From: UBA7332 sp051648105
GTDB taxonomy: Bacteria; Bacteroidota; Bacteroidia; Bacteroidales; UBA7332
Assembly: GCA_051648105.1 (NCBI GenBank)
Contig: JBOFEN010000035.1
Span: 1 to 64,000 of the forward strand
Length of the DNA stretch: 64,000 nt
Direction of reading: 5' to 3'
The notes below the pieces were generated by a model, which was not told the DNA's origin, searched no databases, and saw only the letters and a program-made list of their open reading frames with translations. The number at the start of each line of letters is the position of its first letter. Within the stretch, counting starts at the first letter, position 1. The translations under genes and the position numbers were made by a program. Shown one piece after another: positions 1-8,109 of this stretch.

Positions 1-449
1 TAACAGATGCTTATAGTAGAGCTATCGTTGGGTATTGTTTGTGTGATACACTAAAAACTATAGGGCCTTTAGAGGCGGTAAATCAAGCTTTGATTTTCTA
101 CGGTAAACATAAAGTTGATATAAATGGACTTATTCATCACTCAGATAGAGGAATTCAATATGCTAGTAATGAGTATACTAAACTTTTGCTAGAAAGAAAT
201 ATACGAATTAGCATGACACAATCTGGGGATCCCTTGCATAATGCATTGGCTGAAAGAATGAACAATACATTAAAGAACAGCTGGATGTTTGACAATAGTG
301 AACTGACTCTAGGACAAGCTCGTATAGCTATTGATAGAGCTGTATTACTTTACAATACAGCAAGACCTCACCAAGCTCTAGGGATGAGAACTCCTATGCA
401 ACTGGTAGATAAAAATGCATATAACCCGTTGTTAGCAAGTGGCTTCTAA
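1..449 (+). CDS. IS3-family transposase (OrfB), 3' part
   Basis: This is the C-terminal part of a retroviral-type (rve/DDE) integrase domain; the reading frame is open from base 3, so the 5' part lies before the window. The first catalytic Asp is in TDAYSRAIVGY at the very start. The second is in HHSDRG. The Glu in NALAERMNN follows it after exactly 35 residues, the D35E spacing of IS3-family OrfB. The C-terminal YNTARPHQALGMRTP stretch is also family-typical. All visible catalytic residues are intact, so the element may be active if its missing half is. OrfA and the left inverted repeat are outside the window. Confidence 0.93.
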   Translation, partial: TDAYSRAIVGYCLCDTLKTIGPLEAVNQALIFYGKHKVDINGLIHHSDRGIQYASNEYTKLLLERNIRISMTQSGDPLHNALAERMNNTLKNSWMFDNSELTLGQARIAIDRAVLLYNTARPHQALGMRTPMQLVDKNAYNPLLASGF

Positions 450-545
450 ATAATATTTATTGTAGTCTTTTGACTTGATTATTCTTAGTTTACTTGATTG
501 ACAACCAAAACAGGACTTATTTTGGAAACTGACAACTATAATGGG
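1..545 (+). mobile_element. IS3-family insertion sequence, right part only
   Basis: The element is inferred from the transposase. Its right end should fall within roughly 100 bases of the stop at 449, but without the left terminal repeat the exact end cannot be set. The end given here is a guess inside the AT-rich stretch holding TTGACAACC and CTGACAACT. No target-site duplication can be verified. Confidence 0.5.
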
Positions 546-662
546 AATAAGAAATTAGAGCTGTAAATCTCTATAGGATTTAATAACAAAACTGTCAACC
601 AAATTCAGTACACAGCATTGTCTTATAGTTTCTTATCAGAAGGCTTAGGAGTTCTTTCAAAA

Positions 663-738
663 TACGTACGTACTTTGAGGGAAATACGTACGTATATTCA
701 ATAAAACACGTACGTATTTATGTCCAAACACGTACGTA
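663..738. repeat. Array A: four YACGTACGTA palindromes at 22-bp period
   Basis: Ten-base palindromic words start at 663, 685, 707 and 729, an exact 22-bp step each time. Units 1 and 2 read TACGTACGTA and units 3 and 4 read CACGTACGTA. The 12-base intervals differ but are AT-rich, mostly starting with CTTT/TTT and ending in AAA. The last unit is followed by GGAGTT. The same design recurs at 52382-52457. A 22-bp step is about two helical turns, so bound proteins would lie on one face. No function is known to me. Confidence 0.9.
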
Positions 739-785
739 TTTCGGGAGTTGTACGCTTTTTAATTAATAGTAGCCACTTGAGATGT

Positions 786-835
786 AAAAAGAGGGAGTAC
801 ATGTGATTAGTAGTTTATCACATGTACTCCCTCTT
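786..835 (-). terminator. Rho-independent terminator of the porin gene
   Basis: Perfect stem of 17 bp (791-807 with 817-833), extended by two A-T pairs, with a 9-base loop. Read on the minus strand it is followed by TTTTT, the right polarity to end the porin transcript. Confidence 0.85.
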
Positions 836-867
836 ATATAATGCTTTAGTGAGCTTTTTGCCTATTA

Positions 868-2151
868 TTAGAACCCTAATTCTACTTGGAATCTGAACTC
901 ATAAGGATTATACATATCCTTAGATTGTCCTTTTCTATGATTGAAAGAAGCATCTGCTTGAATCTTTAGGTTGTGACCAATAAGATATCTAGTGATGCCC
1001 AGAGTTGACTGGTTCCAGTTCTCATACTTGACCATTGATCTGATCTCTTTGTCTGGAAATAGAGTCGAATTTCTTAGAGCGATCTCCCATTTAGAAGGGA
1101 AGATGTAGCTAGTTTGTATGTTTAGACCTTGTCCACCATAGATGTTCTGTACTGCATTACCTTCAGAGTCCTTTATAATAAGGTCATTGCTTTTACGAGC
1201 CATCCAATCTGTGTAGAATGCAAATCCATTGTATTTGAAGATAAGATCAACGAAGTATGAGTTTAGGCATCTAGTTTGATCATCTGCAATGTATCCTCCT
1301 GTTTGACCTTTTAGTCTTACGGCGCGGTCGTTATAACTTGTAGCTGCAGCAATCATGAAGCGAGGCTTCTCTTCACGCTCATAATCACCTTCAAATACGT
1401 CTCCGTGCAGTTTGAAACGCCCAAGAGGGAAGAACTCAAGTCGTCCTGTGTAGGCGTATCCACTCTTTGCTGCGCTTTGTTGGTTGCGCCCATCGCCTGA
1501 AGTTATTGATCCTTTGGCAACCATGCTGAAATCAGAGAATAGCTTTTTGTTGAATTCAGCAAAGAATCCGAAGTCACGATCGACATTGAATTCTGAGTTG
1601 ACGATTGAACGATCAACAAATTGCAATGCACTAGATGAGTTTACACGAGCACGGTTTGCTCTGATCTTTGTTTGACCGAACCCGAAATTCCACGTAGAAT
1701 TTGGTGCGTAGTATACCATCGCATCACGCACAACGTTCATGTTTTCATTTGGAAGTAGTGCTGCGTCATAGGCTGTAAACCCAAGTTGAATGGTATAAGT
1801 TAGTTTTGGAGAATATATATAACCATCGAATCTCAGACGAAGGCGCTTAACTTGAGCATCTGTTTTGTCAAGAGAGAACTCATCATCGAGAGTAAATCCG
1901 ACCATGTTTTGCATTCTAAAACGCATTGTCATCTGAAACCATTTCTCTTTTGGTTGGAAAGAGATACCTCGTCCAACCTCAATGTTTGGCATGTTTCTAA
2001 GTCTATTTAGCATCTCTTCATCCTCTGCTACTATGTAGATAGAGTCAGTGAGTAGGCTTAATGGATTGCTTTTCTTCTGAGCTTGTAGGCTAAAAGATAA
2101 GAGTAGTGTCAGGAGTGTGACAAAATAGATCTTTCTGTTGTAGGTAGACAT
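868..2151 (-). CDS. Phosphate-selective porin O/P family outer-membrane protein
   Basis: A 427-residue beta-barrel protein with a signal peptide (residues 1-24, ending SLQAQ) and a C-terminal Phe (VELGF), the usual last residue of outer-membrane barrels. The central part, with repeated amphipathic strands such as KRLRLRFDGYIYSPKLTYTIQLGF and the pair FFPLGRFKLHGDVFEGDY, resembles the OprO/OprP (Porin_O_P) family, whose characterised members take up phosphate or polyphosphate. Substrate here is inferred from family only. It is transcribed divergently from a TonB-dependent receptor gene about 270 bases away, suggesting shared regulation. The start is the first ATG before the signal peptide, 37 bases downstream of a TAnnTTTG element. 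Confidence 0.82.
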   Translation of the reverse strand: MSTYNRKIYFVTLLTLLLSFSLQAQKKSNPLSLLTDSIYIVAEDEEMLNRLRNMPNIEVGRGISFQPKEKWFQMTMRFRMQNMVGFTLDDEFSLDKTDAQVKRLRLRFDGYIYSPKLTYTIQLGFTAYDAALLPNENMNVVRDAMVYYAPNSTWNFGFGQTKIRANRARVNSSSALQFVDRSIVNSEFNVDRDFGFFAEFNKKLFSDFSMVAKGSITSGDGRNQQSAAKSGYAYTGRLEFFPLGRFKLHGDVFEGDYEREEKPRFMIAAATSYNDRAVRLKGQTGGYIADDQTRCLNSYFVDLIFKYNGFAFYTDWMARKSNDLIIKDSEGNAVQNIYGGQGLNIQTSYIFPSKWEIALRNSTLFPDKEIRSMVKYENWNQSTLGITRYLIGHNLKIQADASFNHRKGQSKDMYNPYEFRFQVELGF

Positions 2152-2187
2152 AGTTTAATTATTGTAATTAGGTTACTCTTTGCGCTG

Positions 2188-2195
2188 CAAAAGTA
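2188..2195 (-). promoter_or_regulatory. Putative -7 element for the porin gene
   Basis: On the minus strand this reads TACTTTTG, matching the Bacteroidetes sigma-ABfr -7 consensus TAnnTTTG, 37 bases before the porin ATG. No good TTTG is seen at the -33 position. Confidence 0.45.
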
Positions 2196-2381
2196 GTGAA
2201 ATAGATCTTTATATATCCTATTGAAAGAGGTAATAAATAGGGACTTTTGTCTCAAGTATAATCCTTTTAACGCGAGTGTAACCCTTTTGTAATTAGTTTG
2301 TAACATTACGCGTAACAATATTGACACATCTTTTTAATGTAAGCGAAACAGATGCGACACTATAATGAAACATGCTGCCCG

Positions 2382-2389
2382 TACTTTTG
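2382..2389 (+). promoter_or_regulatory. Putative -7 element for the TonB-dependent receptor gene
   Basis: TACTTTTG matches TAnnTTTG, with the ATG at 2424 about 35 bases downstream. A clear -33 TTTG is missing. Together with the minus-strand element at 2188-2195 it marks this as a divergent promoter region. Confidence 0.45.
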
Positions 2390-2423
2390 TGTCGGAAATA
2401 AACAAGCAACCTAACAAAGAAAA

Positions 2424-5132
2424 ATGAAACTTCTTTTAAAAAGATCAGTTCTTTCAGTGCTCGCAACACTGTTTACATTCGCCTTGTCAGCTCAGAGTGG
2501 TTGGATTGAGGGTGTGGTTATGGATAAAGAGTATAATGAAACGCTGCCAGGGGCAGCTGTTCAGATTGACGGTACGACTATTGGTGTGGTTACGGATTTT
2601 GACGGCTTCTATAAGCTTGAGCAGCTAGCGCCAGGAAAGTACACACTTCGCTTCTCATATATCTCTTATGCATCTCAAGAGGTTAAGGATATAGAGGTTA
2701 AAGCGGGTCAGCCAACAAGAGTAGATATCTCTTTGGGTAAGGCAAATTTGCAGCTATCTGAGGTTGTTGTTACTGGTCGTCGTAATATGGAGAGTGAGAA
2801 TGCTTTGCTTTTAGAGAGAAAGCTTTCGACTGTTGCGGTGGAGAGTATGGGTGCAAGAGAGATGTCAGTAAAGGGTATCTCAAATGTTGAGGATGGTGTA
2901 AAAAAGATTACTGGTATCTCAGTAGCTGGTGGAAACCAGGTGTTTGTTCGTGGTTTGGGCGATAGATATAGCTCGACTACTATGAATGGGCTAACTATTG
3001 CATCTCCAAACCCAGACAATAAGCTGATTCCTTTAACTCTTTTCCCATCTTCGGTGGTTAAGAATATAACGGTGTCTAAGGTTTATCAGCCTAGTAGCTT
3101 TGGTGACTATGCAGGAGCTCACATTGATATTGAGACAAAGGAGAATGTGGGTAAGGATTATCTATCTATCTCTGTATCTACAGGTGGTGTGGTTGGTACC
3201 ATGTTTAATGATTTCTACAGTTCAGACAAGACTGGTGTGCCATATCTTGGTTACTCATCTGAGATGAAATTAACTGAGTCTATTAAGGATATGAGTACAA
3301 GTGACTTTAATAGATTGAAGAAGAATCCATTTAATACTACTTTTAATATAGCAAAACAGCAAGCTATCCCAGAGTTGGGTCTATCTATTTCGGGAGGTAA
3401 GAGTTTTGATGTTGCAGGTAATCCGTTGAATGTTTCATTAAGTGCAAACTATTCAAATGGATATACTTTCTATGAAGATGCTTATAACTCAACTTTGAAT
3501 GCTCAGGGTATGAAGTTAGATGAGTTTACTTCTGACAAATGGTTGTATGAAACTACGCTTTCTGGTCTTGCTCAAGTGAACTATTCTATCGGCAGTCGTC
3601 ACAGATTAGCTTACAACTTGCTTTATGTAAATAGCACAGAGGATACTTATTCTGATAGAGAGGGGTATGATGCTGAGGGTGTTGAGTTAGTTGCTAGTAA
3701 TAGCGTATATAGAATATACAACTTGATCAATAATCAGTTGATTGGTAACCATACTTTGAATGATAAGTTGGATATGACGTGGAAGGCTTCTTATGGCTTT
3801 ACATCATCTGATGAGCCAGATCGCAGACAGGTTATGTATCTTAAGACTCCAAATGGATTGGAGTTGTTCAAGCTAAACCAGCAGGAGACTTCAAGATATT
3901 TTGGAGAACTGACCGAGGATGAATTAGTAGGTCGAGTGGACTTTAACTACTTGCTTGGTGGAACGGAAAAGGCCTCTAATAGATTGAAGTTCGGGGCAGC
4001 TTATCGCCAGAAGTCGCGTGACTTCTATTCGGCAAACTTCTACTACAATTTCAAAGGTTTTGATCCAGCTATTAGCGATGTTTATAACCCAGATTTCATT
4101 AGCGATTCAAACCTAGCAAACGGATCTTACACTATTCGTAAGGTGAGCCTGCCTCGTAACTCTTATTTTGCAGATAATAAGGTGATGGCTGGATTCGTTG
4201 AGGCAGAGTATTATCTGTTGCCAAAGTTGTTGCTTTCGGGGGGATTAAGATATGAGTATGCTAACCAGACTGTTCGTTATTGGAATGATGCAGGGAAGGA
4301 GCTAACAGCAGAGCTTATTTCAAATGATCTATTCCCAGCTCTTAACTTAAAGTATGATCTTAGAGATACTCAGAACTTGAGATTTAGTGCTTCGCGCACT
4401 GTTACAAGACCTTCGTTTATTGAGATGGCTCCGTTTGAATATAAGGAGTCGTATGGTGGGTCTGCAGTTCGTGGTTATGCTGATCTAGAGAATGGCTACA
4501 ACTATAATGTTGATATGCGTTATGAGTACTATCCATCGGCTGGTGAATTGATCTCTTTATCTGCTTACTATAAGTATCTAGACAACCCAATTGAGAGAGT
4601 TCAGGAGTATGCAGGTTCTGCTATTCAGACTTTCAGAAACGTTGATGGCGGTCAGGTTGCAGGTCTTGAGGTAGAGCTTCGTAAGAATTTGGTTAAGGAT
4701 TTGAAGTTCGGGGTTAATGCCTCATATATATACACACGCATGGAGCTTCCAAAGGATGGTGTATATACAGACAAGAAACGTCAACTTCAAGGAGCTTCTC
4801 CATATTTGATTAATGCTGACATTATGTGGGCTCCTAAGTTTAAGAATGATAGATCTATGTCGCTATCGTTGATATATAACCTTCGTGGTCCTCGTATTCA
4901 TACTGTGGGTATCAATGGTGTTGGTAATGTTGTTGAGAATGCTTTCAATACTTTGGACTTTGTGGGTACTTATAATATCAATTCAAAAGCATCTATCAAA
5001 TTTCAAGCAAAGAACATAATCAATCAAGATCAGAAGTATACACAAGAGGTTTCAGATACTGGATCAACAGAGGTTGTTGAGGTATTCCAGAGAGGAACAA
5101 AGGTTGAGGTAGGTTTTAGCTACAACTTCTAA
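2424..5132 (+). CDS. TonB-dependent outer-membrane receptor with carboxypeptidase-like N-domain
   Basis: A 902-residue protein with a signal peptide (about residues 1-23), a carboxypeptidase-regulatory-like domain (about 25-110, GVVMDKEYNETLPGAAVQIDG), a TonB plug (about 130-240, with VFVRGLGDRYSSTTMNGL) and a C-terminal barrel ending in SYNF. It lacks the SusC signature GANGVILITTK, so it is a general TonB receptor rather than a SusC. A beta-helix-like lipoprotein gene starts 72 bases downstream with no terminator between, suggesting an operon and a receptor/surface-lipoprotein pair. The divergent porin makes phosphate or a phosphorylated compound a reasonable but unproven substrate. Confidence 0.85.
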   Translation: MKLLLKRSVLSVLATLFTFALSAQSGWIEGVVMDKEYNETLPGAAVQIDGTTIGVVTDFDGFYKLEQLAPGKYTLRFSYISYASQEVKDIEVKAGQPTRVDISLGKANLQLSEVVVTGRRNMESENALLLERKLSTVAVESMGAREMSVKGISNVEDGVKKITGISVAGGNQVFVRGLGDRYSSTTMNGLTIASPNPDNKLIPLTLFPSSVVKNITVSKVYQPSSFGDYAGAHIDIETKENVGKDYLSISVSTGGVVGTMFNDFYSSDKTGVPYLGYSSEMKLTESIKDMSTSDFNRLKKNPFNTTFNIAKQQAIPELGLSISGGKSFDVAGNPLNVSLSANYSNGYTFYEDAYNSTLNAQGMKLDEFTSDKWLYETTLSGLAQVNYSIGSRHRLAYNLLYVNSTEDTYSDREGYDAEGVELVASNSVYRIYNLINNQLIGNHTLNDKLDMTWKASYGFTSSDEPDRRQVMYLKTPNGLELFKLNQQETSRYFGELTEDELVGRVDFNYLLGGTEKASNRLKFGAAYRQKSRDFYSANFYYNFKGFDPAISDVYNPDFISDSNLANGSYTIRKVSLPRNSYFADNKVMAGFVEAEYYLLPKLLLSGGLRYEYANQTVRYWNDAGKELTAELISNDLFPALNLKYDLRDTQNLRFSASRTVTRPSFIEMAPFEYKESYGGSAVRGYADLENGYNYNVDMRYEYYPSAGELISLSAYYKYLDNPIERVQEYAGSAIQTFRNVDGGQVAGLEVELRKNLVKDLKFGVNASYIYTRMELPKDGVYTDKKRQLQGASPYLINADIMWAPKFKNDRSMSLSLIYNLRGPRIHTVGINGVGNVVENAFNTLDFVGTYNINSKASIKFQAKNIINQDQKYTQEVSDTGSTEVVEVFQRGTKVEVGFSYNF

Positions 5133-5204
5133 TAATAGATCAAGAGCGTTAAGTCAATCTTTATATTTTCACAAAACAAAACAAAAATCAAAAATCGTAA
5201 GACG

Positions 5205-6422
5205 ATGAAAAAGAATTTCTTTCGAGTGAGTGCTAAGTACTTTGTTCCAATGATACTAGGTATTGTTGCGGTGGGTTGCTCGAGTGATGACAACAACGGC
5301 GGTAGCAACAATGAAGATGAATACCTTCTTCGTGGTGAGTTAAGTGATCGTCGTGAATTGAAATCGGGCGAAACTTACATCCTTAGCGGTGGATTCACAG
5401 TAAAGAACGGTGGATTGTTGAAGATCAACAAAGGCGTAACGATCATTTCTGAAGATGATGGTGATGTTGACTACATTCTTGTTGAACAAGGTGGTATGAT
5501 TGATGCGCAAGGTACGGCTAATGAGCCTATCGTAATGACATCAGACCTTAAAGAGCCAGGAGCTTGGGGTGGTATTCACATTTGCGGTCGTGCTCCTATC
5601 AACCTAGAAGGAGGATCAGGTAAGTCTGAGATTGGTGATGCAACTTATGGTGGTTCTGATATTAATGATAATTCAGGTACATTGAGATATATCCGTTTGG
5701 AGTATACTGGTTTTGCTTTCTCTGAAGAGAAAGAGTCAAACGGTTTTACATTCTACGGTGTGGGTAGTGGCACAACTTGTGAATATCTACAGGCTTATAT
5801 GGGTGCTGATGATGGTTTTGAGTGGTTTGGTGGATCAGTAGACGCAAAATATTTCGTTTCTACAGGTTCTGGTGATGACTCATTTGACTGGACTGAAGGT
5901 TGGAATGGCCGTGGTCAGTTTTGGGTTGCTCAACAAGTTGCTGCTGAAGGAGACTGTCTTATTGAGGCAGATAACAATGGATCAAACAATATGTCTACTC
6001 CAATCTCTTACCCAACAATTGCAAACTTGACAATGATTGGTAATAACTTGTCAGCATCTAGCCGTGGTATTCGTCTTCGCGCAGGAACTCACGTAAAGAT
6101 GTACAATGCTTTGGTAACTGGAAAAGATAGAGCTGTAACAACAGAAACAGAGGGGACAGAGAACAGTTTCCTTAATGGAACTTCAGTTGTTGAGCACACT
6201 TATGTTTCAACATCTTTCGTACACTCAAACTCTGAGGTTAACCTAGTTGGAAAAACTGGTAATGCTGAAGGTCAAACTATTACATTTGATGGTATTGTAG
6301 GTACTATTGATGGTGGTAAGGATATGAGTGCAGTTGATAGCTACTTTACAAAAGCAGAATATAAAGGTGCAATCTCATCGTCAAATAATTGGACTTTGGG
6401 TTGGACAAAAGGAGTAAATTAG
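5205..6422 (+). CDS. Surface-type lipoprotein, beta-helix-like, partner of the TonB receptor
   Basis: A 405-residue lipoprotein. The lipobox VAVGC puts the acylated Cys near residue 25, followed by an acidic Asp/Asn-rich linker (SSDDNNGGSNNEDE) typical of surface-exposed Bacteroidetes lipoproteins. The body has short repeated strands (ILSGGFTVKNGGLLKINKGVTIIS) and blocks such as GAWGGIHICGRAPIN and DDGFEWFGGSVDAKYF, suggesting a right-handed parallel beta-helix. I recognise this as the lipoprotein type often found beside TonB-dependent receptors but cannot assign a substrate. It lies 72 bases after the receptor gene and is followed by a terminator, so the two form a likely two-gene operon. 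Confidence 0.7.
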   Translation: MKKNFFRVSAKYFVPMILGIVAVGCSSDDNNGGSNNEDEYLLRGELSDRRELKSGETYILSGGFTVKNGGLLKINKGVTIISEDDGDVDYILVEQGGMIDAQGTANEPIVMTSDLKEPGAWGGIHICGRAPINLEGGSGKSEIGDATYGGSDINDNSGTLRYIRLEYTGFAFSEEKESNGFTFYGVGSGTTCEYLQAYMGADDGFEWFGGSVDAKYFVSTGSGDDSFDWTEGWNGRGQFWVAQQVAAEGDCLIEADNNGSNNMSTPISYPTIANLTMIGNNLSASSRGIRLRAGTHVKMYNALVTGKDRAVTTETEGTENSFLNGTSVVEHTYVSTSFVHSNSEVNLVGKTGNAEGQTITFDGIVGTIDGGKDMSAVDSYFTKAEYKGAISSSNNWTLGWTKGVN

Positions 6423-6444
6423 TAGTTTTGCTATTATTTCCGCG

Positions 6445-6489
6445 AAGAGGAGTTCATCCCGTAGGCGTACGGAAGAGCTCCTCTTTTCC
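6445..6489 (+). terminator. Terminator after receptor-lipoprotein operon
   Basis: AAGAGGAG (6445-6452) pairs with CTCCTCTT (6478-6485), with a further inner CCGTAGGCGTACGG pairing, followed by a short T run. It ends the operon starting at 2424. Confidence 0.75.
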
Positions 6490-6531
6490 TTGTATAGATC
6501 TTTCTAAAATGTTTAATATAATAATAAGCTT

Positions 6532-7005
6532 ATGATAAAGAAGATCATATTAATGGGGGCTCTTGTTGGCTCTGTCTTTGTTTCGACGGCACAGAATAGG
6601 AGGGTTACATTAATAGACGGTTTATACTATACTGATGGAACCCAGTCTTCTCTATATAGTGGTGAGCTTAGGGAGTTTTTTCCTGATAGCACCTTGCGTC
6701 TAGAGATGAGTATAAAGGATGGTAAGCCTCAGGGCTCTTATGTTGTTTATCATGAAAATGGAAAACCTCATGAGGTGCGTGCATATAGAAATGGGCTTTT
6801 CCATGGTATATGGCGTACATACAATGAGGCTGGTATGCTTGTAGCTGAGGCTGAATATAGAGATAACCTAAAGCATGGTACCTGGAGAGTGTGGGATGAT
6901 AACGGCGTTATGCGTTATGAGACTCACTATACTAAGGGTAAGAAGTCTGGCACTTGGCTGATGTGGGACGAGAAGGGTAAGCTGATTTCAGAGAAGAGTT
7001 ATTGA
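6532..7005 (+). CDS. Secreted MORN-repeat / YwqK-like protein
   Basis: A 157-residue protein with a signal peptide (residues 1-20, VFVSTAQ) and about four to five MORN-like repeats of the form YxxGxxHGxWxxYxxxG: GSYVVYHENGKPHEV, GIWRTYNEAGMLVAE, GTWRVWDDNGVMRYE and GTWLMWDEKGKLISE. This is the YwqK family fold, often labelled an antitoxin in databases although that role is not supported here because there is no toxin gene nearby. It is probably periplasmic or surface-located. Function unknown. Confidence 0.75.
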   Translation: MIKKIILMGALVGSVFVSTAQNRRVTLIDGLYYTDGTQSSLYSGELREFFPDSTLRLEMSIKDGKPQGSYVVYHENGKPHEVRAYRNGLFHGIWRTYNEAGMLVAEAEYRDNLKHGTWRVWDDNGVMRYETHYTKGKKSGTWLMWDEKGKLISEKSY

Positions 7006-7071
7006 TAGTTTGTAACGCAAATGTCATTAAGATGTAAAAAGCTTGTATTCATGTTGTAATAAGTTTGCTGT

Positions 7072-7078
7072 TACTTTG
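7072..7078 (+). promoter_or_regulatory. Putative -7 element (TACTTTG)
   Basis: TACTTTG, a one-base-shorter variant of TAnnTTTG also seen before the C1 peptidase gene at 45719-45725, lies 67 bases upstream of the ATG at 7146. Confidence 0.35.
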
Positions 7079-7145
7079 CAGTGTCTAAAGGAGATAAACT
7101 CCAAAAGAAATAAAAACTAACAGTGTAACAAAATAACTTACCAAT

Positions 7146-7496
7146 ATGAAAAAGGCTATTTTTTTCTTGATCGCTTCAATGTTTTCGCTAGTATCTTTCG
7201 CAGCAGAGACTTCTAAATCAGCAGAAGCTAAAGCTGAATCAGCCGCAGTTACTTCTAATGTAGCTAGCTCTTTCGTTGTTAAGGGGCGTGTGCTTGATGC
7301 AGATGCTCAATCTCTTGCTGGTGCAACAATCACTGTTGCTGGCAAAAAAGTATACACAGATCTTGATGGGAACTTCTCAGTTGTACTATCTAATAGCACA
7401 AACTGTCAGTTGAAAGCTTCTATGATCTCTTTTGAAGAGCAGACTCTAGAGGTTAATCCTAGCAGTTCAAATCTTGTTATTAGATTGAAACAATAA
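7146..7496 (+). CDS. Small secreted carboxypeptidase-regulatory-like domain protein
   Basis: A 116-residue protein with a signal peptide (1-19, LVSFAA), an Ala/Ser/Lys-rich linker (20-43) and a single carboxypeptidase-D regulatory-like domain (44-116): FVVKGRVLDADAQSLAGATI then VYTDLDGNFSV. This domain normally forms the N-terminus of SusC-type receptors; here it stands alone without plug or barrel. The gene is monocistronic, with its own putative promoter and a strong terminator. Role unknown; a periplasmic beta-sandwich binding module is likely. Confidence 0.7.
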   Translation: MKKAIFFLIASMFSLVSFAAETSKSAEAKAESAAVTSNVASSFVVKGRVLDADAQSLAGATITVAGKKVYTDLDGNFSVVLSNSTNCQLKASMISFEEQTLEVNPSSSNLVIRLKQ

Positions 7497-7515
7497 GAAT
7501 AGATAAATAAAAGTG

Positions 7516-7563
7516 AATAGCCCCCTACCTCATTAGTTAATGAAGTGGGGGGCTATTTTTTTG
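7516..7563 (+). terminator. Terminator between convergent genes
   Basis: A near-perfect 20-bp stem: ATAGCCCCC (7517-7525) pairs with GGGGGCTAT (7548-7556), with further pairing inward, followed by a run of seven Ts. It serves the plus-strand gene ending at 7496 and may also act on the convergent minus-strand gene. Confidence 0.9.
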
Positions 7564-7586
7564 TCTAATCTATTTCTCTTTAAGGA

Positions 7587-7820
7587 TTACTTCTTAACTT
7601 CTTTTTTAGAAGAGCAACATCCTTTGTTTTCACCTCCAGCTTTAGAGCTACAACCCTTTTCACCAGCTGCCTTCTTGTCAGAGCAGCATCCTTTCTTTTC
7701 TCCCTCTTTTTTAGAGCAGCACTCTTTCTTTGTTGGCTCTTGTTTCTTCTCTTGTGCAACTGCTGTTGTACCTACCATGAAAGTTCCAGCCAAAAACATG
7801 GCAAAAATTACTTTTTTCAT
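7587..7820 (-). CDS. Small secreted Cys-Cys/Lys-rich protein
   Basis: A 77-residue protein, using the ATG at 7820 preceded by AAAGG at a normal distance; a longer reading frame to 7862 has no ribosome site. Signal peptide 1-22 ends GTTAVAQ. The mature part is low-complexity and highly charged with four Cys modules: ECCSKKEG, GCCSDKKA, GCSSKAGG and GCCSSKKE. Three carry a Cys-Cys pair. Vicinal Cys in a small periplasmic protein suggests soft-metal binding or thiol redox. I do not recognise a named family. Confidence 0.7.
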   Translation of the reverse strand: MKKVIFAMFLAGTFMVGTTAVAQEKKQEPTKKECCSKKEGEKKGCCSDKKAAGEKGCSSKAGGENKGCCSSKKEVKK

Positions 7821-8042
7821 ACTTAATACCTTTATTAGTTTATCTATTAATAGTTGCTTCATCTAAAGTGAAAGACTAGCTTCAACTTAGTATAACATCT
7901 ATATCATAAAGATAGTTCTTTTGTTCTGACTATATCTTCTTCATATGTAAAAAATATGTTTCAACAAGCCTTACCTAAATAAATATATATATATAATTCA
8001 CTTTTGTAAACCATTTGAGCCTTTTTAATTGTGAAAAATAGC

Positions 8043-8050
8043 TATTTTTG
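8043..8050 (+). promoter_or_regulatory. Putative -7 element for the DUF4954 gene
   Basis: TATTTTTG matches TAnnTTTG, 59 bases upstream of the first ATG. A TTTG at 8014-8017 is 25 bases away, a longer spacing than usual. Confidence 0.4.
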
Positions 8051-8109
8051 CGATATAAAGATAGCTAATGTAGCATATGATAGGTTGATCTTAGATAAAT
8101 AATTAAAAT

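Larger units (their letters stand above)
450..867. other. Non-coding gap between IS3 transposase and porin gene
   Basis: No supportable gene. From left to right it holds the presumed right end of the insertion sequence, about 100 bases without recognisable features, the four-unit 22-bp palindrome array at 663-738, and the terminator of the minus-strand porin at 786-835. The flanking genes point toward each other, so no promoter is expected for either. Confidence 0.7.

Noticed and set aside
663..738. CRISPR array
   Set aside because: The repeat is only 10-16 bp, the intervals are 6-12 bp, too short for spacers, and no cas genes are present.
6532..7005. Antitoxin label for the YwqK-like protein
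   Set aside because: It has a signal peptide and no toxin gene next to it, so a toxin-antitoxin role is unsupported.
7540..7866. 108-residue plus-strand frame opposite the Cys-rich gene
   Set aside because: It is the antisense of the Cys-rich gene and overlaps its terminator; it has no ribosome site or signal of its own.
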